From Aplysia californica (taxonomy: Eukaryota; Mollusca; Gastropoda; Aplysiida; Aplysiidae), in the NCBI RefSeq assembly GCF_000002075.1, contig NW_004797633.1:360855-424854 (forward strand): a stretch of 64,000 bases of DNA, written 5' to 3'. The notes under the pieces are model-generated. The model saw nothing but the letters and a program-made list of their open reading frames with translations. It was not told where the DNA came from and did not search any database. Positions 1-13,496 of this stretch are shown one piece after another. The translations under genes were made by a program, and so were the position numbers. Each line of letters opens with the position of its first letter. The first letter of the stretch is position 1.

Positions 1-50
1 AACTGACAGTATAGTCATATTTTAAAAAAGTTTACTCCATTTTGTTTCAG

Positions 51-3000
51 GCTCGTAACATGGAGCAGAAGCGTCGCTGGTGCCAGGAAGTAAAACGACT
101 CATCCTTGAGAGCTTCAAAGGTCGTATCCCAGACAATGTGAAGAACCTGGTCATGCAGCTGGGCCGTGAACACGATGATGGTGAGAGAAAGTTATTATAA
201 ACATAAGGATTTTTGTGTATGTATGCAGGTTGTTGGAGGGAGAGTTCTATCGGTAGTTCTTACTTCTTTTCTTTCTGTCTATTTTTTCTACCTGTCTGTT
301 TTACTTTTCTCCCTGCAGGAATTGACCATGAGGGTATCTATGTCCTTATCTTTACAAAGACTCATAACTTGTATGTGTAGAAATTTCCAAAATTACCAAA
401 AGCTTTTGAGTAACCCAGTGTGTGTTTTACACATTTTCCTTGTCCTGGATTTATTGTCTTTCTTCTGTCACAGGTTGCATCAAATGCCGCTTCTTTTCTA
501 CGTCGATTACAGATATATAGTTTGGGTTTTTTTATTGACTAATGTTTTTTGTTTATTCCTTTTTAAAAAATTCTTTTAATCTCCTTTGACTTCCTTGCAG
601 ATTATGTAACCAAGGAAGCTCTTGAAGCAGTCAGGAAAAACCAACACACAGCCCCTGAATATCTTGAGAAGAGAAGGGTTAGAAAGAAATCTGGTTCTCG
701 GATACCAGGTAGGATAAGCCACTCCATCTCTGGAGGATGAGAATCCTCCTTGTATTTCATTTTTTCCTACAGCTTTATTTTTAAGTAAGCCATTTATTAT
801 CAATCAGTTTCAAAAGTTACAGAAAAGAAATTATGCCAAAATAATAATTGTTAAAAAAACCTGTTTCTTTTGTCATTTTGACAGCAAATGCCTTTTCTTT
901 TTTCTCATGTTTAATTCTCCTATACTTTGACTATTTCATCCACACATCACCTTTGTCTCATGCATGACCTAATTCCAGAACCTTTTTTCTTACTTTACCG
1001 AAAACTAACTGCACCTGTGGCCATATTATGGTAAGCCCTAAGTGAAACTGTCTCACAAATAATATCAAGTTATGTCGGTGACACTGCGATTGGATGGAGA
1101 CCACTGAGAGGTGTCCTTGAGCAAGACGCAAGCCCCACTTCAAAAACAGAATACTGCACTATGATGATCAGCAGTGGCGAGTGTGGCTGATGTTATGTGG
1201 TATCAATGTGACTGCTAAAATATTAATGGCAACAGAGATCAGCAGAAGTGAATTTTTGTTCATTTACTTTTATTTCTAATTTTACTGAAATTTTACTGTA
1301 TATAATAATATGCAAACAAAAGTTTTAACTTTTTTTTAAAGTGAATGTCAAAGATAATAATACCCAACATCATTGTGCTTCTTTCACAGATTTCATTCTT
1401 TTGAAACCTCAACGAGCCAGAAAAGGTAAGTGTTTTACAGTTTCATCTCAGATTAATATTTCACGGAATGAAAAGTCACACTAAGATATTATATTTCTTG
1501 TCTTTGATTTAATATACAGACAAAGACTACTATAGTATAGTAGTCCCTGAGTTCAGATTATAAGCAGATACTGGGCAAAAATAAAGAAAACCAAGAATAA
1601 AGCTATGATGAGGAACAAAGTAAATGTCTTTGTGTGGAGAATGTAAAATTACTCTAGAGATATTGATTCACAACAAATAATTCATAATATTGATTATGCG
1701 GCCTTGAGAATTTTTTTTCACTGAGGTTACGCTGTTCCATAATAAGACTCATAAATATTAAGTATATAAAACATTGTTATTTATCTTATAGATGTTTCTA
1801 CCCTACAGAATACTCACTTTATTTCTTTTATTTTATTATTTCAGATTGGAACAAAAAAGTAAGTACTTTTATTGCTTTATCCTGTTTTTGCTCTTTTTTT
1901 TTTATAACCTTTCTTTCAACAACAAAAAAAAGTATTTATAGAGGAATAGGTATCTTTGGTGGATAACTTTGATTATATTTCACCCCTCTTCTGTTGATTA
2001 TGGGAACTTAAGTAAGAAATCCATCCTGATCATACAGTAAACCTTCAGATGAACATCATGGATTGTTTTTATTTAATAAATATGTACTGGAATGCAAAAA
2101 AGATGTTGAAGCATTTTAAAAACTCAAGCAATGTAAATTGACTGTGCGTGTAATTGTAACAAGAATGTTTCCTGTGATATCTGATATGTCGTAGAGTCAT
2201 ATGAAAGTTTCATGACAAATAAATCATAATGAGCCATGGAAAGTGATAAATAAACAACTGATCAGTACTTTGAGTTTTGAATGCTCAGCTGCTTTAATTC
2301 AAGAAGGGCTGACAGAAAAATGTATATTGTCCTTCTTGCATATTATAATAATTGGTCGCTTTTAAGCACAAGGGGGCTATCCCGAAAAATGCTGTTTTGA
2401 GAAAACCGAAGGTAAAGTTTTTGCCCCTGATTCAGTTTCTTTAAAAGACAAGGAGAGTTCTCTCTATAAATAAACAAATATACGCACCAATGAACCCAAA
2501 CTTTTCCTATAGGTAGGGCAATGTCCCCTTTGGGTGTAGGTCAAGATTTCTGGAAACCCCCGAAATCTGGGTTATCCCGCATTGTCCTTACAAGTGACCA
2601 ATTGTCTTCAATATTGGCATTTGTATTCATTGTCTCTCCCTAGTGCTGCTTTCTTTAATTAAACCTTTCTATAAAGATAAAAATTTATTTTCCAACAATA
2701 GTGTGGGGAGTACCAATGTACAACTCTTTACTTTTCCAAAAGTCACCCCCATCACTTTCTGTTTCTCTTAAGGTACAAATTTAACAGAATTGCTTTTGTT
2801 CCTTACAGGCTGACAAATCGAAGGTTTCCCCTGAAATGGGTCGCAGAGCAGAGAGCAAGTCACCAGATTCTCATCGACGTATCTTCCCCAAACAGGTAAT
2901 CCTGAATTATGATTTATTTCGTCTAGTGATTTGTTTCTCTGTATATATTTGAAAAAAAGGTTGGGTTTCATTGAGTTTGCAAACAACAATTTGGGAAACC

Positions 3001-6000
3001 AAAAGTGAAAAAGTAATCTAATTTTGACTTTAATGTTACTTTGCAAAAATGTTTTTTGTTTTTAAATATATTTCAGTTTCTGAAGTAGAAAAAAATTTGA
3101 TTTGTTCTTTAAATTTATCGGTAATGAAAAGTGAAATGTTTAGAAATAAGCTTATATGGGTGGCTGGCAGGCACTCAGATCTGGGCTAGTCTTTTTTTTT
3201 CTGGATCTTCTACTATTGTTACTGTGAGTTATTTCCAACAACAAAAATGGCAGTTATTATGCCAGTTCTCTGTAAAAAAAAAATGCATTAAAACTCATGT
3301 AATGGTACTGAGATGAACAATGCTTTAAATTAATTTGAACTGTAAAAGAGATAAAAACTAAACATCTTTTTTAGGATAGCTTCCTGACAATATTGCATTT
3401 GTCTTTTTTTTACAGCTTGCTCCAAACAAGAGAAGAAGCCAAAGTCAGTGTACCAGCATGCCGACCACACCGACATCTGAGATATCTTACCCAGAAATGT
3501 ACAACCAGCCCCACCCCAGCAGACCCCAGGCTGTCAGCCAGCCCGTTACTCCTAGTCAGAACCCCATCTCAGCCATTGTCTCCTCGGGCGCTGCCCTCGT
3601 CTCCTTCACAAAAGGCCTTGGTGGTGATGACGTGTCAAAGAAAGACAAGAGCAAGTCTAAAGTTACTAACAACAACAGTCGTGAGGGTCACGAAGAGGAA
3701 CTGGAGAAGGTGAAACGAGCGCAAAGTTTCCGGAAAGCCATGAGATCACAACCTCTGACCTCGCAAGATCTGAGTGATTTGGTCGCTAGATGTGGTGGCT
3801 CCATTAAGTTTTCGACACCAAATAAAGTCAAAGAGGATGTGTTCACTGAGGATGTGCCAGACAGGCAGGATCTCAGCGGTTATAGTCTGAGAAGTCGATC
3901 AGATGCTGAGGATTCATCGGACGAAGGTGGAGATGAGGAGGAAGATAGCATTGATAACAAATCAGCTCTAAAGTCCGAAGAAACTAGTTTTGACAGAGAC
4001 ATGATAAGTGTGGACAGCATAGCTGATGAAGATGTCGATGATACTAAGCCCATTCACACCTCAGCTACCTTTGATTCACCTGGTGATGTAAAAATAGGAG
4101 CTCTTGGTGTTGAAGACAATGACATGATGAGCCCAGAAGCTCGATCAGCTAGTCTGCCCTCCCTTCACAACAGTGAAAGAAACTCTGGCTTTCAAGCCGA
4201 TTCTAGTAAAAGAAGTAGAACAAATCAACTGAAATCTGAGAAAATGTCGTCATACAGCTCAGATAACATAACATCCCACAGGGGAAGTGGAAGGATGAGC
4301 CGGAGAGACATGCAAAATGCCTCCCTTCAGAATGGTCGATATGGGCAGAGAAAAGGACAAGGTACTGCTGGCAGTTGTGATAAAGTGAAGGATGAGAACA
4401 GTGAACGAAAAGTGACAGCCTTTCATGACACGTACAGCAAGAGAACTGGAGACAAAGCTATTCTTAGGAAGAAAGGGCTTCGCCTGCCAAATACGTCCAA
4501 ACACTTGCCTCTACCAGAGCCCAGAGCTAGTCCTCACCCCAATGGGATTAAAGCAAAATTGACAGACTGGAACAGTGGTGTCGATAAGCTAACCAAAGGA
4601 TCACTCAGTGACATTTCACATTTGGATGAAGATCCATGGGTTATTAACTCTGACTCAACTTCACCAGGCACTAGCGTTAGCGAGTCTCTCAACTCCACAG
4701 CACAAGACCTCTCGATCAATGACAGTAGCCATGCTCATGGTGGTGCACGACCAAGAGGTCACTCAGACTTGTCCGAGATGATGAAAGTTTCTGGTAACAA
4801 GGAAAATCTGGACTGGTTGGTCTACCTCAACAGAAATTCTTACGGGTCCCCTTCAGAAGCTGCCTCAGCCTCCAAACAAAGGCTGTCTACTTCTGCTCTA
4901 GATTGGGGATGCCAGAGGAAGGAAAATTTGGATGCCAAAAGAAGAATCTCAGCACAAGTCCCATACGCCACACCTCCACGTTCATACATGACGACAGAAA
5001 ATATGAAAAAATTTGGTTCAGGAAAGGACAAGCCTCAGAACTTCCAAAGTAATGGGAACAAATCTACTATCAACGTTGTGCCTGTCTCCAGCGTGTCTGC
5101 TTTTGGAGTACCACCCATGACAATCACAATAGCTCGTCCCACCACTTTAAATGCAAGCAACCTGACTCGATGCAATAGCATTCCTGCAAGCACCTGCAGT
5201 AGACCAGAGACTGTCACCAGGGTTCGTCCATCCTCTATGGACATGGAGAAACTGGCTGATGAAAGTGATAGAATGGTTGCAGAGATGGAGGAGTACATCA
5301 GCAGAACTTCTTCTTCAGAGAGTATGAAAGGGACAAGCAAATTCCCAACTACTCTTCCAACTATAACAGTGGAGGAAGAGGAAGATGATAAAGAGCTGAA
5401 CCGTTTGTCTGTGGTTTCCTCTGTCTCCACCTCATCGTATGACAGCCAGGCTAGCAGCTCCAGCGACGGTCTTGTCGGGACTCTCAAGACTAAGCTCCAC
5501 ACTTGGGCTCAGCGTATGGGCAAACGGGAAGACAGCGAGATCAGTCTTACTTCCACTCTCACTTCAGATGAGGAAGACAAAGTAGATATGTTCACAGGTG
5601 CCAACACATTTGAGCCACCTCTACATAAAGAGAACTTGTGGCAAGCAGATCGCCAGTTGGAGTCGGTGCTTAGAGAGCATTGCCAGGGAGGATCAGTGAT
5701 TGGTTCTCGGATGGCACACACCTTGCCAAAAGGTATGGAATCGCCAACCCTTCACCACCATGGTGACACAGTCAGTTCCTCATCAGAGGCCCGTCCTCAC
5801 AGCACCTGTGGACTGTCCAGGGTCGACACCTGTCAGCAAGTGCAGGACGAGCAAGCTTCACCAGCTAAAGAGAGCGCTCCAGACCATGCAAGATTTTCTC
5901 TACCTCCCACCACAGAGGCTACCGAGGCTCTCATGCCACCGGCTCTAAAGAGCTGCGACATCCAGCAGTCTGATTCAGGATTTTCCCTGCAGAGTAATGA

Positions 6001-7096
6001 CTCTAATCTAAGTGAGACCCAAACTCCTGCCCCCGAACCCCTCCCCCAGCCCCTGCTGGAACTGTCGGAGGACTCCTCCAAAGAAGTAACTCCAGAAACC
6101 AAACCAAAGATGGACAAATCTAGTAAGAGTAAGCAGTCTTCACCGTCAGCGAAAAGTTCAGTGAAAAGGACTGATTCATGTGAGTCCATAGATTCCACAG
6201 ACAGTTTCTATGAGAGGAGGCTGTCTGTTGCTTTTGATTCTGAAGTGTTCAATGAAGAGCCTGTGATTGTGACTGTGTATGAGGATAGACCACAAGGACA
6301 TGTTGAAGTCCAGCCACGTAAACATACAATTCGTGAATATGTGCAACTGATTGAACAAAAGCTAAAGCCACAGTCACCAAAAGTTTTCGAGGTTCGAAGG
6401 AGAGAACCAGGTACAATGATTCGACAGAGACTGGAGACGCTGCGAGAGAGTGCTCTGTATGGGCGAAGCAGCTCCAGTCATGGTTCTAGTCGGCAGGCCA
6501 GTGAGGAGAGAGAGTTCATCCGGTCCAAGTCCCAGCCTCCCTCACAGTACCGCACGAAGCTCAACTCAGCAGATCGTTATGACTGCCGGTGTAGCGATGA
6601 CATTAGTGTGAATGGTATCAGACACTTTTCGTCAAAAGAGAGTCTGTCAAAATCAAGAGAAAGAATAAATCTTTCCAAATCAAGAGAAAGTGTAAATTCA
6701 AATCTCTCAAGGGAAAGCCTTGTTACGTCCAAATCACGAGAGAAAATTAACTTTGGTGGGTCTGAATCATCGGATTCAAAACCATCGTCTCCAGCCTTGA
6801 GGATTCGTTCAACAAATCACGGTCACGAAAGTGACAGCAGCCGGTTCTTATTCATGTCTCCGGGGCCATCAGAACCAAGTACAGCGAACCAGTTCAGGTA
6901 CAGAGCGCGGAGCAACTCGGACCAGCCTCTGTCTGAAACAGAACGGTCCCCAACTCCCGGGGCAGAGGGAGGCATGCAGCCATCCAAGTCTATGTGTAAG
7001 CTGGACCAGCTGAGCAGTGAAGTAGATAATCTGGTCATCATGAAGGGTTGGGTGAGAGCTCTTATTTCGAGATTTCAAGAGCCCTCGGAGTCATGA
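51..7096 (+). CDS. PLEKHG: PLEKHG-family RhoGEF, C-terminal part (5' end outside window)
   Basis: Six exons join in frame: 51-180, 601-708, 1390-1425, 1845-1858, 2809-2895 and 3416-7096 (4056 nt, 1351 aa plus TGA). All have AG/GT borders and matching phases. The first exon encodes ARNMEQKRRWCQEVKRLIL, the C-terminal helix typical of PH domains in Dbl-family GEFs, and the next includes PEYLEKRR; both resemble PLEKHG1-3. The DH domain and most of the PH domain therefore lie left of the window. The family activates Rho GTPases (Rac/Cdc42/RhoA) at the cytoskeleton. The 1226-codon last exon is Ser-rich, predicted disordered, with an acidic run near 3905-3955, a DRMVAEMEEYIS segment near 5269, an EYVQLIEQKL helix near 6335, and several SKSRE-type repeats at 6650-6760. 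It ends in a short conserved-looking MKGWVRALISRF. Assignment to the family is firm; the exact paralogue is not, since invertebrates may have a single copy. Confidence 0.8.
1845..1858 (+). other. 14-nt microexon of the PLEKHG gene
   Basis: The exon contributes the last two bases of one codon plus four codons (DWNKK with the preceding base). It is bracketed by a pyrimidine-rich tract ending in TTTCAG and the strong donor GTAAGTAC. The 36-nt exon before it ends in phase 1, and the 87-nt exon after it starts in phase 0, so the 14 nt are needed to keep frame. This is inferred from phase and splice signals, not from transcripts. Confidence 0.7.
2350..2603. mobile_element. Small MITE in a PLEKHG intron
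   Basis: A 254-bp segment is bounded by inverted ends of about 30 bp. The left end starts AATTGGTCGCTTTTAAGCAC. The right end, read in reverse complement, starts AATTGGTCACTTGTAAGGAC. No coding capacity is visible. The superfamily is not determinable from the ends alone. Confidence 0.6.
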
Positions 7097-10000
7097 GGTC
7101 ATATGTGATGAGAACCCAGTGACATGTCTAAAGACACTGTGGTTTATTTTTGTCATATTGACTAACAGGTATAGAGACTCGCTTTCTCCACAGAGACCTG
7201 ATTCATTCACATGGATTATCGCATCCCGAGACTTTGTTCCTGCTCCACAGACGTGGTTTATTCATTTTTTGCACTGACTAAACCCAAACAGAAGCAACTC
7301 TTGTCATTAAAAGCAGCACGGTTTCCACCTTGAAAACCGTAGTTTTTAACACTTGAAAGTGAAAGACAAGAAGCACTTCTCTGTGGTAGGAGAACAAGTC
7401 TTTTGTATGTAAGAATCAGTGGCCTAGTGTGTGCAGAAAAAAACAGTCATGATGATCACCCGTGGAGTTGTAGGAGGGTATGAACTAGGACTGTACTAAG
7501 ACCTGTGGCGGGTTGAATGGGCCTGTGAAAACTGTATAGAGGGAGGACACTCTTTGAACAAAATTACACACACTTTGTAATGGAGACCAAGATCAGCTAA
7601 GGTTATGCCTAATGACCTAGCAAAAATCACATACCATGAAGCTTTTGCTCTGAACAAACTATTATTTTTTGGACTAGTGATATCTATGTGTTTTAATGTT
7701 ATTATCTTGTTTACTCTGCAGGCAGTTTCATTTCCATTTGTATTGTTTCTTATTTAGCTTTCTCAAGAAGTTGCATACCAAAATCTTATAATGTATACCT
7801 TACCATGATAATGACTTGGTGATTGCGTGTTATTAATTTATGGCAACTACTCACTGGCGCAGCTCTACAAAGAAAGAAAGCAAGTTGTAAAAAGTGTTCA
7901 ATTTTGTCAGCAGAGGGGTTGATTTGTTGTTTTTTTCTTTTAAACAAAATTTGGTGCTACAGATATCAATTTCACCTAAGGTTATGTATAAAGAAGAACG
8001 TTTTGGCTGATGTAGAAAATGAGAAGATGATGGAAGTTTTTTTTCTTAAGTTAAAAGGGTAAAAGTTGAAATGCTTTCTGTTTCTGTATGCAAATGAAGT
8101 TAATGCTGAATATTGGAGCCATTTTATCCACCACATAGGTCATTGTGCATTGACTTTTACTTTGTAATGTAAGCATATGAGGACCTACAGCCTACAGGTG
8201 CATTACAAATTACAGAATGCAATTGTGTACCACGCTTCCCATGTAAAGAGGAAACTTGGTTCAGTTGCTGTATCTCTATTGTCCTTTGAAAATCAGGTTA
8301 TATGTGAAATACATGTAACCATGACAACAGAGGAGGGAATATTTGTGACCTCAGAAATATGTGCATGCTCTCAACCTGTGGCGCATAGAATGATTTTGTT
8401 ACTTGTCGCACAATTGTACCTTTTTAAAAGTGAACATTGGCCCTACTGAGGTTTTTATTTCTACGTCTAGTCTATTATTTACTTTTCTCTTGGTCGGTGT
8501 AACAAATAGACTGTGAATAATAATATGATACCAAACTACACAAGAAAAGAAATTGTAAAAGTACTTTTTTTATGCCAGGCCTGTTGTGCAAATGCAGTTT
8601 TTTTCCTTTCATTTCACCACTCACCAAATCGAATGGAGAGCCAAAAATGAATAGTTATTCATCAAAGCAAGATTGTTTTTCTCAGATTTGTATATTTCAA
8701 AAGCTTCAGTGCACATGTCCTTATGTTATTTGAGACACAGGTTACTTTCATTACTTTTAAGCATCAAGGAAATATATCTCTCAGCTCTGTCCCAAATCAT
8801 CAAGGAACATACTTTAAATGTACAATATCTTACTTTATCATGCATGACAGAGCTTGACTCATACATTTTTTGCAGCCTGAACGCTGTAACTTGTAGTTGT
8901 AGTCTAGACTGTGACTCATCCGTCAAACCTTTTGTGTATGTTCGATTTGTTTTAAGACCTACGTATATGATATTTTCCATCCTAAGAATGTGTGTACATA
9001 AAATCAAATCATTGTATGCAATCTTATATGTTTCTGTTTCTCTGACCATTTCAGTAGTTCAGTTCCCTGCATGGTGTCCATAAATACTAGATCTTTGTCA
9101 GATGGTTTTCTTAGAAATTCGTATGTTTTTAAAACAAACTTATCTCCATCCTGAATGGTTGCTAACTGAGGGATCAATTTCAAATGACGCTTTTGAGCAA
9201 TTTCATTCTTCAACCACTTCAAGTAAATGAGCTTCATGAAAACGAAAATAATGTTTATTTTGTTTATCTGCATCAATGTATCATCCCAGTGAATTCACAG
9301 ATGAAAAAGATAATGTTAACCCAGACATGTTCTTATCAAACTGGCAGCTATACCTCAGTGACGCACATATGTTCTTCAGCTGTCCAACTTGCTAGTGTCT
9401 GTTTCTTGCCCACTGCACACAATGCTGTTACATTTACAGAGTATCAGATATTAAAATTACGCCAAACACTTTCTTCGAACTGAGGCAAACCCCTATCTCA
9501 ACAGGGGAGGAGAAAAAATAGCTACATTATAATCCACGAAATGCTACTGTAATGCATGTCTCATTGTCATAGCTACTTTCCATTGAAAATTTGATAAGTC
9601 AGAGGCTTACATCAATAACTGGTTCGTTTTCATGAAAACACAAATTTATGTGATAAATTTTTCAAAGTAAATTAATGAATATCACTAAACCTTTCAACAA
9701 ATTATCTCCTGCTGCACCATGTCTCTTTTGCATTGCATTTAAGAGTTTATCTTCATTTCCATAACATAAAGGGGTTGGGGGTATTGGTCAGCCAGTAAAT
9801 ACCTAAGTATTTACCATATTTTTTAATTTTTTTTTTGTACTTTGAAGTGCTTCGAATTCTGAACAGTTTATAGCTTTTGCAAACTTCCCATTTTTTTTGC
9901 CTCAGATTTTACACTGTGTACTATGTACAAGTTATGATGACTGCCTTGCACAATGTTTTTGTCTTTGTTACTCAAGTCTTCCATACATTTTCTGTAATGA

Positions 10001-13000
10001 TCATCATCTTCTTCAAGGTCACTTCTTATTGAGCTCAGTCTATAAAATTTGACCTTCGGACTCGTCAGATCATCTGCATCATGAAGGCAGTGTGCTTCAA
10101 AAAAATATCTACACTTTCACAAGAAGTTCAGTACAGTCAAAGGTTAGGGTACATGCCTTTTTGAGGACATTGTGTTCCATCTGCATACTCATTTGTATTC
10201 CGTATGAACTGGTACTTTCCTATTGAGCCACGATTCACCATCCGTCTGTCTGTTTTGGGGTTTTTTCATTTTTCTTTGACTGTCTGTGCCATACAGCAAC
10301 TCATCTCTGTGCTTCCTGCAATAAAACACTGAACAAATTATCCACTTCCGTTTTGGTTTACTTTTACTTGTAACCTGCACTGGCCCAAAGATAAAGAATA
10401 ACAAGATGGGCCACTCAGCCAAAAAAGTGTCCGCAGGAAGTATGCTCTTTGCTTCAGATGGCGCTGCAGTCTGTTTTGAAGCTCTCTTTCGTTTTTCCAG
10501 AAGAAGAATAGGAATAGCACCTCCTTGCGTGCGCAGATCGACTGCTGTTCATCAGCAGTTCGGGTACGTTCAGTGCGGAGTTTTAGTTTTTTTTTTAAAT
10601 TAATGACCTCTCGCCTTTCATTCTAAAGTCAAATTAAACGAAGAAAACCATCACCCCTTCCATCGGAAGAGGTATTTTGTCAGCGTAACCATTTAAAAAA
10701 AGAGTTCTTCCAAAATTTATCCCAAAACTTGCTAGTTTCACTTTGATTTTTTAAAAACTCAAGTAGGGTAACTCTGTTCGCAAAGAGTGCGCTTTTGTGA
10801 AGAGGGCGCCACTAAATTTTGAGGACACTTTTTTAATTGGCTCAAAGAGAGAAGTGGCCCATCTTGTTATGTACTATCATTGACTGGCCTCAGCCTCATG
10901 ATTATGTTAACTGTAAAATAGAGACTTATACTTGAGCATCTCATTTTTGCTGATGACATATACTTGGTTTTTCTCACTGAAAACTTGTTCAATACACATG
11001 ATAATTTTTGTAGGCATTTAGAACTTTTTTTTCAACCTTACATCATTTTTGCCACTGAATCTCCAACTATGAAATTCAGAAAAAAAACATTTTTCCCAGA
11101 GAAACTGTCTTATTATAGACTTTCAATTTGGGTGGTTGGAATAACCTGAGTTTCTCCGGTATGAATTTAACACTTTGCCACCTCATCTCACCGATTGGCG
11201 ATGTTTACCACTCAGTGTCTTTGGATTGTCCCCAAAATATGATGGCAAAGTATTAAAGAGTTAGATACAAGTGACCCCTTGGTGCATCGAAGATTTTAGA
11301 CCTCTTTTCAGCACAACTTGGCAACTTCAGTGACAAGGTTTAGAAGAAACATCATTTTTGTGTTGATTTTGTGTTCATTTTTGTAGAATTTGGTAGAGTT
11401 AAAGAGTGACAGAAATTACACAGAACTTATTGAAACACCAAACTTCTGAGTAGCATTGGAAGGATTTTTATCTTTCTTCCCCAACTTTCATCTCTGATGT
11501 TCACACAGATTTTTCCAAGCTCCATTGCCCATAATTTGTCACATTGTGCTCCAGATAGCCGCAGAGCTCGTTGATGTGGTCTGATCTTTCAAATTATTTC
11601 CAAGTGGTTTAAATTTTCTTTGTCAGTTCCCGATAAAAGGTTTTCACAATACACAGTATATTTTATGCACTGTCTTGCTGCTCACCAAAGTGCCAAGCAC
11701 CTACTCTCCAAGAAAAAATGAACATAAAATTACCCCAAGAAACAAAATTGACGAACAAAAAACGAAAAAGTAATTAACCATAAGAAAAGGAGCCTACACC
11801 AGACATAATTTATGATTTTGTGCTTTCGAAGCCATACACAACCTTATATCATTATGTTGAGAAGTAAGATCTCGAAACAACCTTGGAGGTCCATCAAACC
11901 AGCTGCTAGGCTACATGAAAGAAGCAGTATTCTACATCCCTTTAGACACAATAATGTGCTATCAGAGGCAAGAACTCTTGATCCACGGAGCTAATCTTAT
12001 TGGAATCCAAATGTTCCAAAATTCACATAAAACTTGAGCCTGCTACATTTCCTCCCAAGTAAAAAAGGCACATTTGTTTTCACTGTCTGCCTATTCAGTC
12101 ATTTTTTAAAGACATTTAGTCATAATTATTAGAGCACAAACATTTGAAATTCTTATTCAAAACAAAAGCTTTAAAAAATAACGCCAACATTACATTTTCT
12201 TTCACATTCAAGTTTTCACCACAAACCCATTCATTTAATTAAAAATACTCTTTGAGAGAGTCTACGAGTCAATAAAAATACATAAAAGACTATTTGATTT
12301 TGGATCGCTGTTTATTATCAGTTACTACATTGACTGTCTTAATCACAAGCATGAGCAACAATTGAGAAACAAGGTAACAAAACAAAATATCCAAACAAAT
12401 TTGCAAAACCTGACAACAATTTTTTGAGGGCCATAACAAAACAAAGGACAGTAGCGCTGTGCTGACACAATCATTAAAGCTCAAGAAGTTAAAACGAAAA
12501 GAAATTTGAAAAATTTGCGTGCATTGTTAAACAGAAAGTAAACAGTGAATACATTATTATGTCTTTTTAGAACAAATCAGACAGGGTCAAAAGAAGGAAA
12601 TAGAACAGGAAAGATGTGATTCGAGTCAAAATAAAAAATTTTACAACTCAACGTTATTACATGTTTTACTCTAAAAACATAAGTACAATGGCATAGCTTT
12701 ATTTTTTAAAGAGTAAGTATAAAAAGACAAAGAATTACCACTGGTCCATAAAAGAAGTTTTCAAATTATTCATTGTGGAGAACTCATCTAACCTCACCCC
12801 TTTAAATAACAACACATCCCATCATTACATGACACTTTCATCATCGCTCATTTTACCCTTTGTGGTTTGTTAATCAACTCCTGTGATCTTTTTCGCACTT
12901 ATGGATTCTATCATACAAAAACCTCTGCATGCACTGGACAGAGACCGACTCCCTTAGCTTTCATGCTGTGGCTGCGGCAGCCCACTTCACGTACCCAAAA

Positions 13001-13496
13001 TCATCAGATTCACATCACAACAGTATTCATCTAAAAATTTGGTCACATCTAGAGATACAAAACATCTGAGCCTCCAAAACACACATAACGTATCAATGAG
13101 GTATAAAAAAAATAATACCAAGCAATAACAATGGTTTTAAACTGTCCACAAAAAAAATTTATGTGCTTTTGATATTTTCAAAAAGTGCTAAACAATTAAA
13201 AATAAACATCAAAGATAATTCACCTCACCAACATTTTATCCCATCACTTTATCGAAAGGAACAAGTATCATTGCATACCAAGATCCTTTATTTCTTTTTT
13301 GACATCTCCGGATTAATTAGAACTATGGGAATGCTGCACTCAACAAATTACATCATGAAAAAAAAAGTCATATCACAAAGGGCAAAAATTAACAACACAC
13401 AAATCGAACACTCAAAGTACTAAAAAAAGGGAAATTTAATTAGCTCTCCAAACGTAAATTTTCCAGAATCAAATTAGTAATGGACATCAGCATGCA
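7097..13496. other. Convergent 3' flanks and probable 3' UTRs of PLEKHG (+) and GANAB (-)
   Basis: This 6.4-kb AT-rich stretch lies between two stop codons that face each other. I see no exon-like coding segment with conserved protein content; the ORFs present are short and low-complexity. AATAAA-type signals on the minus strand (TTTATT on the plus strand) occur at several places, for example near 12311 and 13287, so the GANAB polyadenylation site cannot be fixed. No strong + strand signal stands out for PLEKHG. A short palindromic MITE lies at 11166-11257. Confidence 0.5.
11166..11257. mobile_element. Short palindromic MITE, copy 1
   Basis: The ends are inverted: TTTAACACTTTGCCA on the left and TGGCAAAGTATTAAA on the right. 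A longer relative with the same ends and internal GCGATGTTTACCA lies at 25701-25847. Confidence 0.6.

Noticed and set aside
5035-6198. Long open frames on the minus strand opposite the PLEKHG terminal exon
   Set aside because: They mirror a Ser-rich coding strand with biased codons; they resemble no known protein and lack splice or start context.
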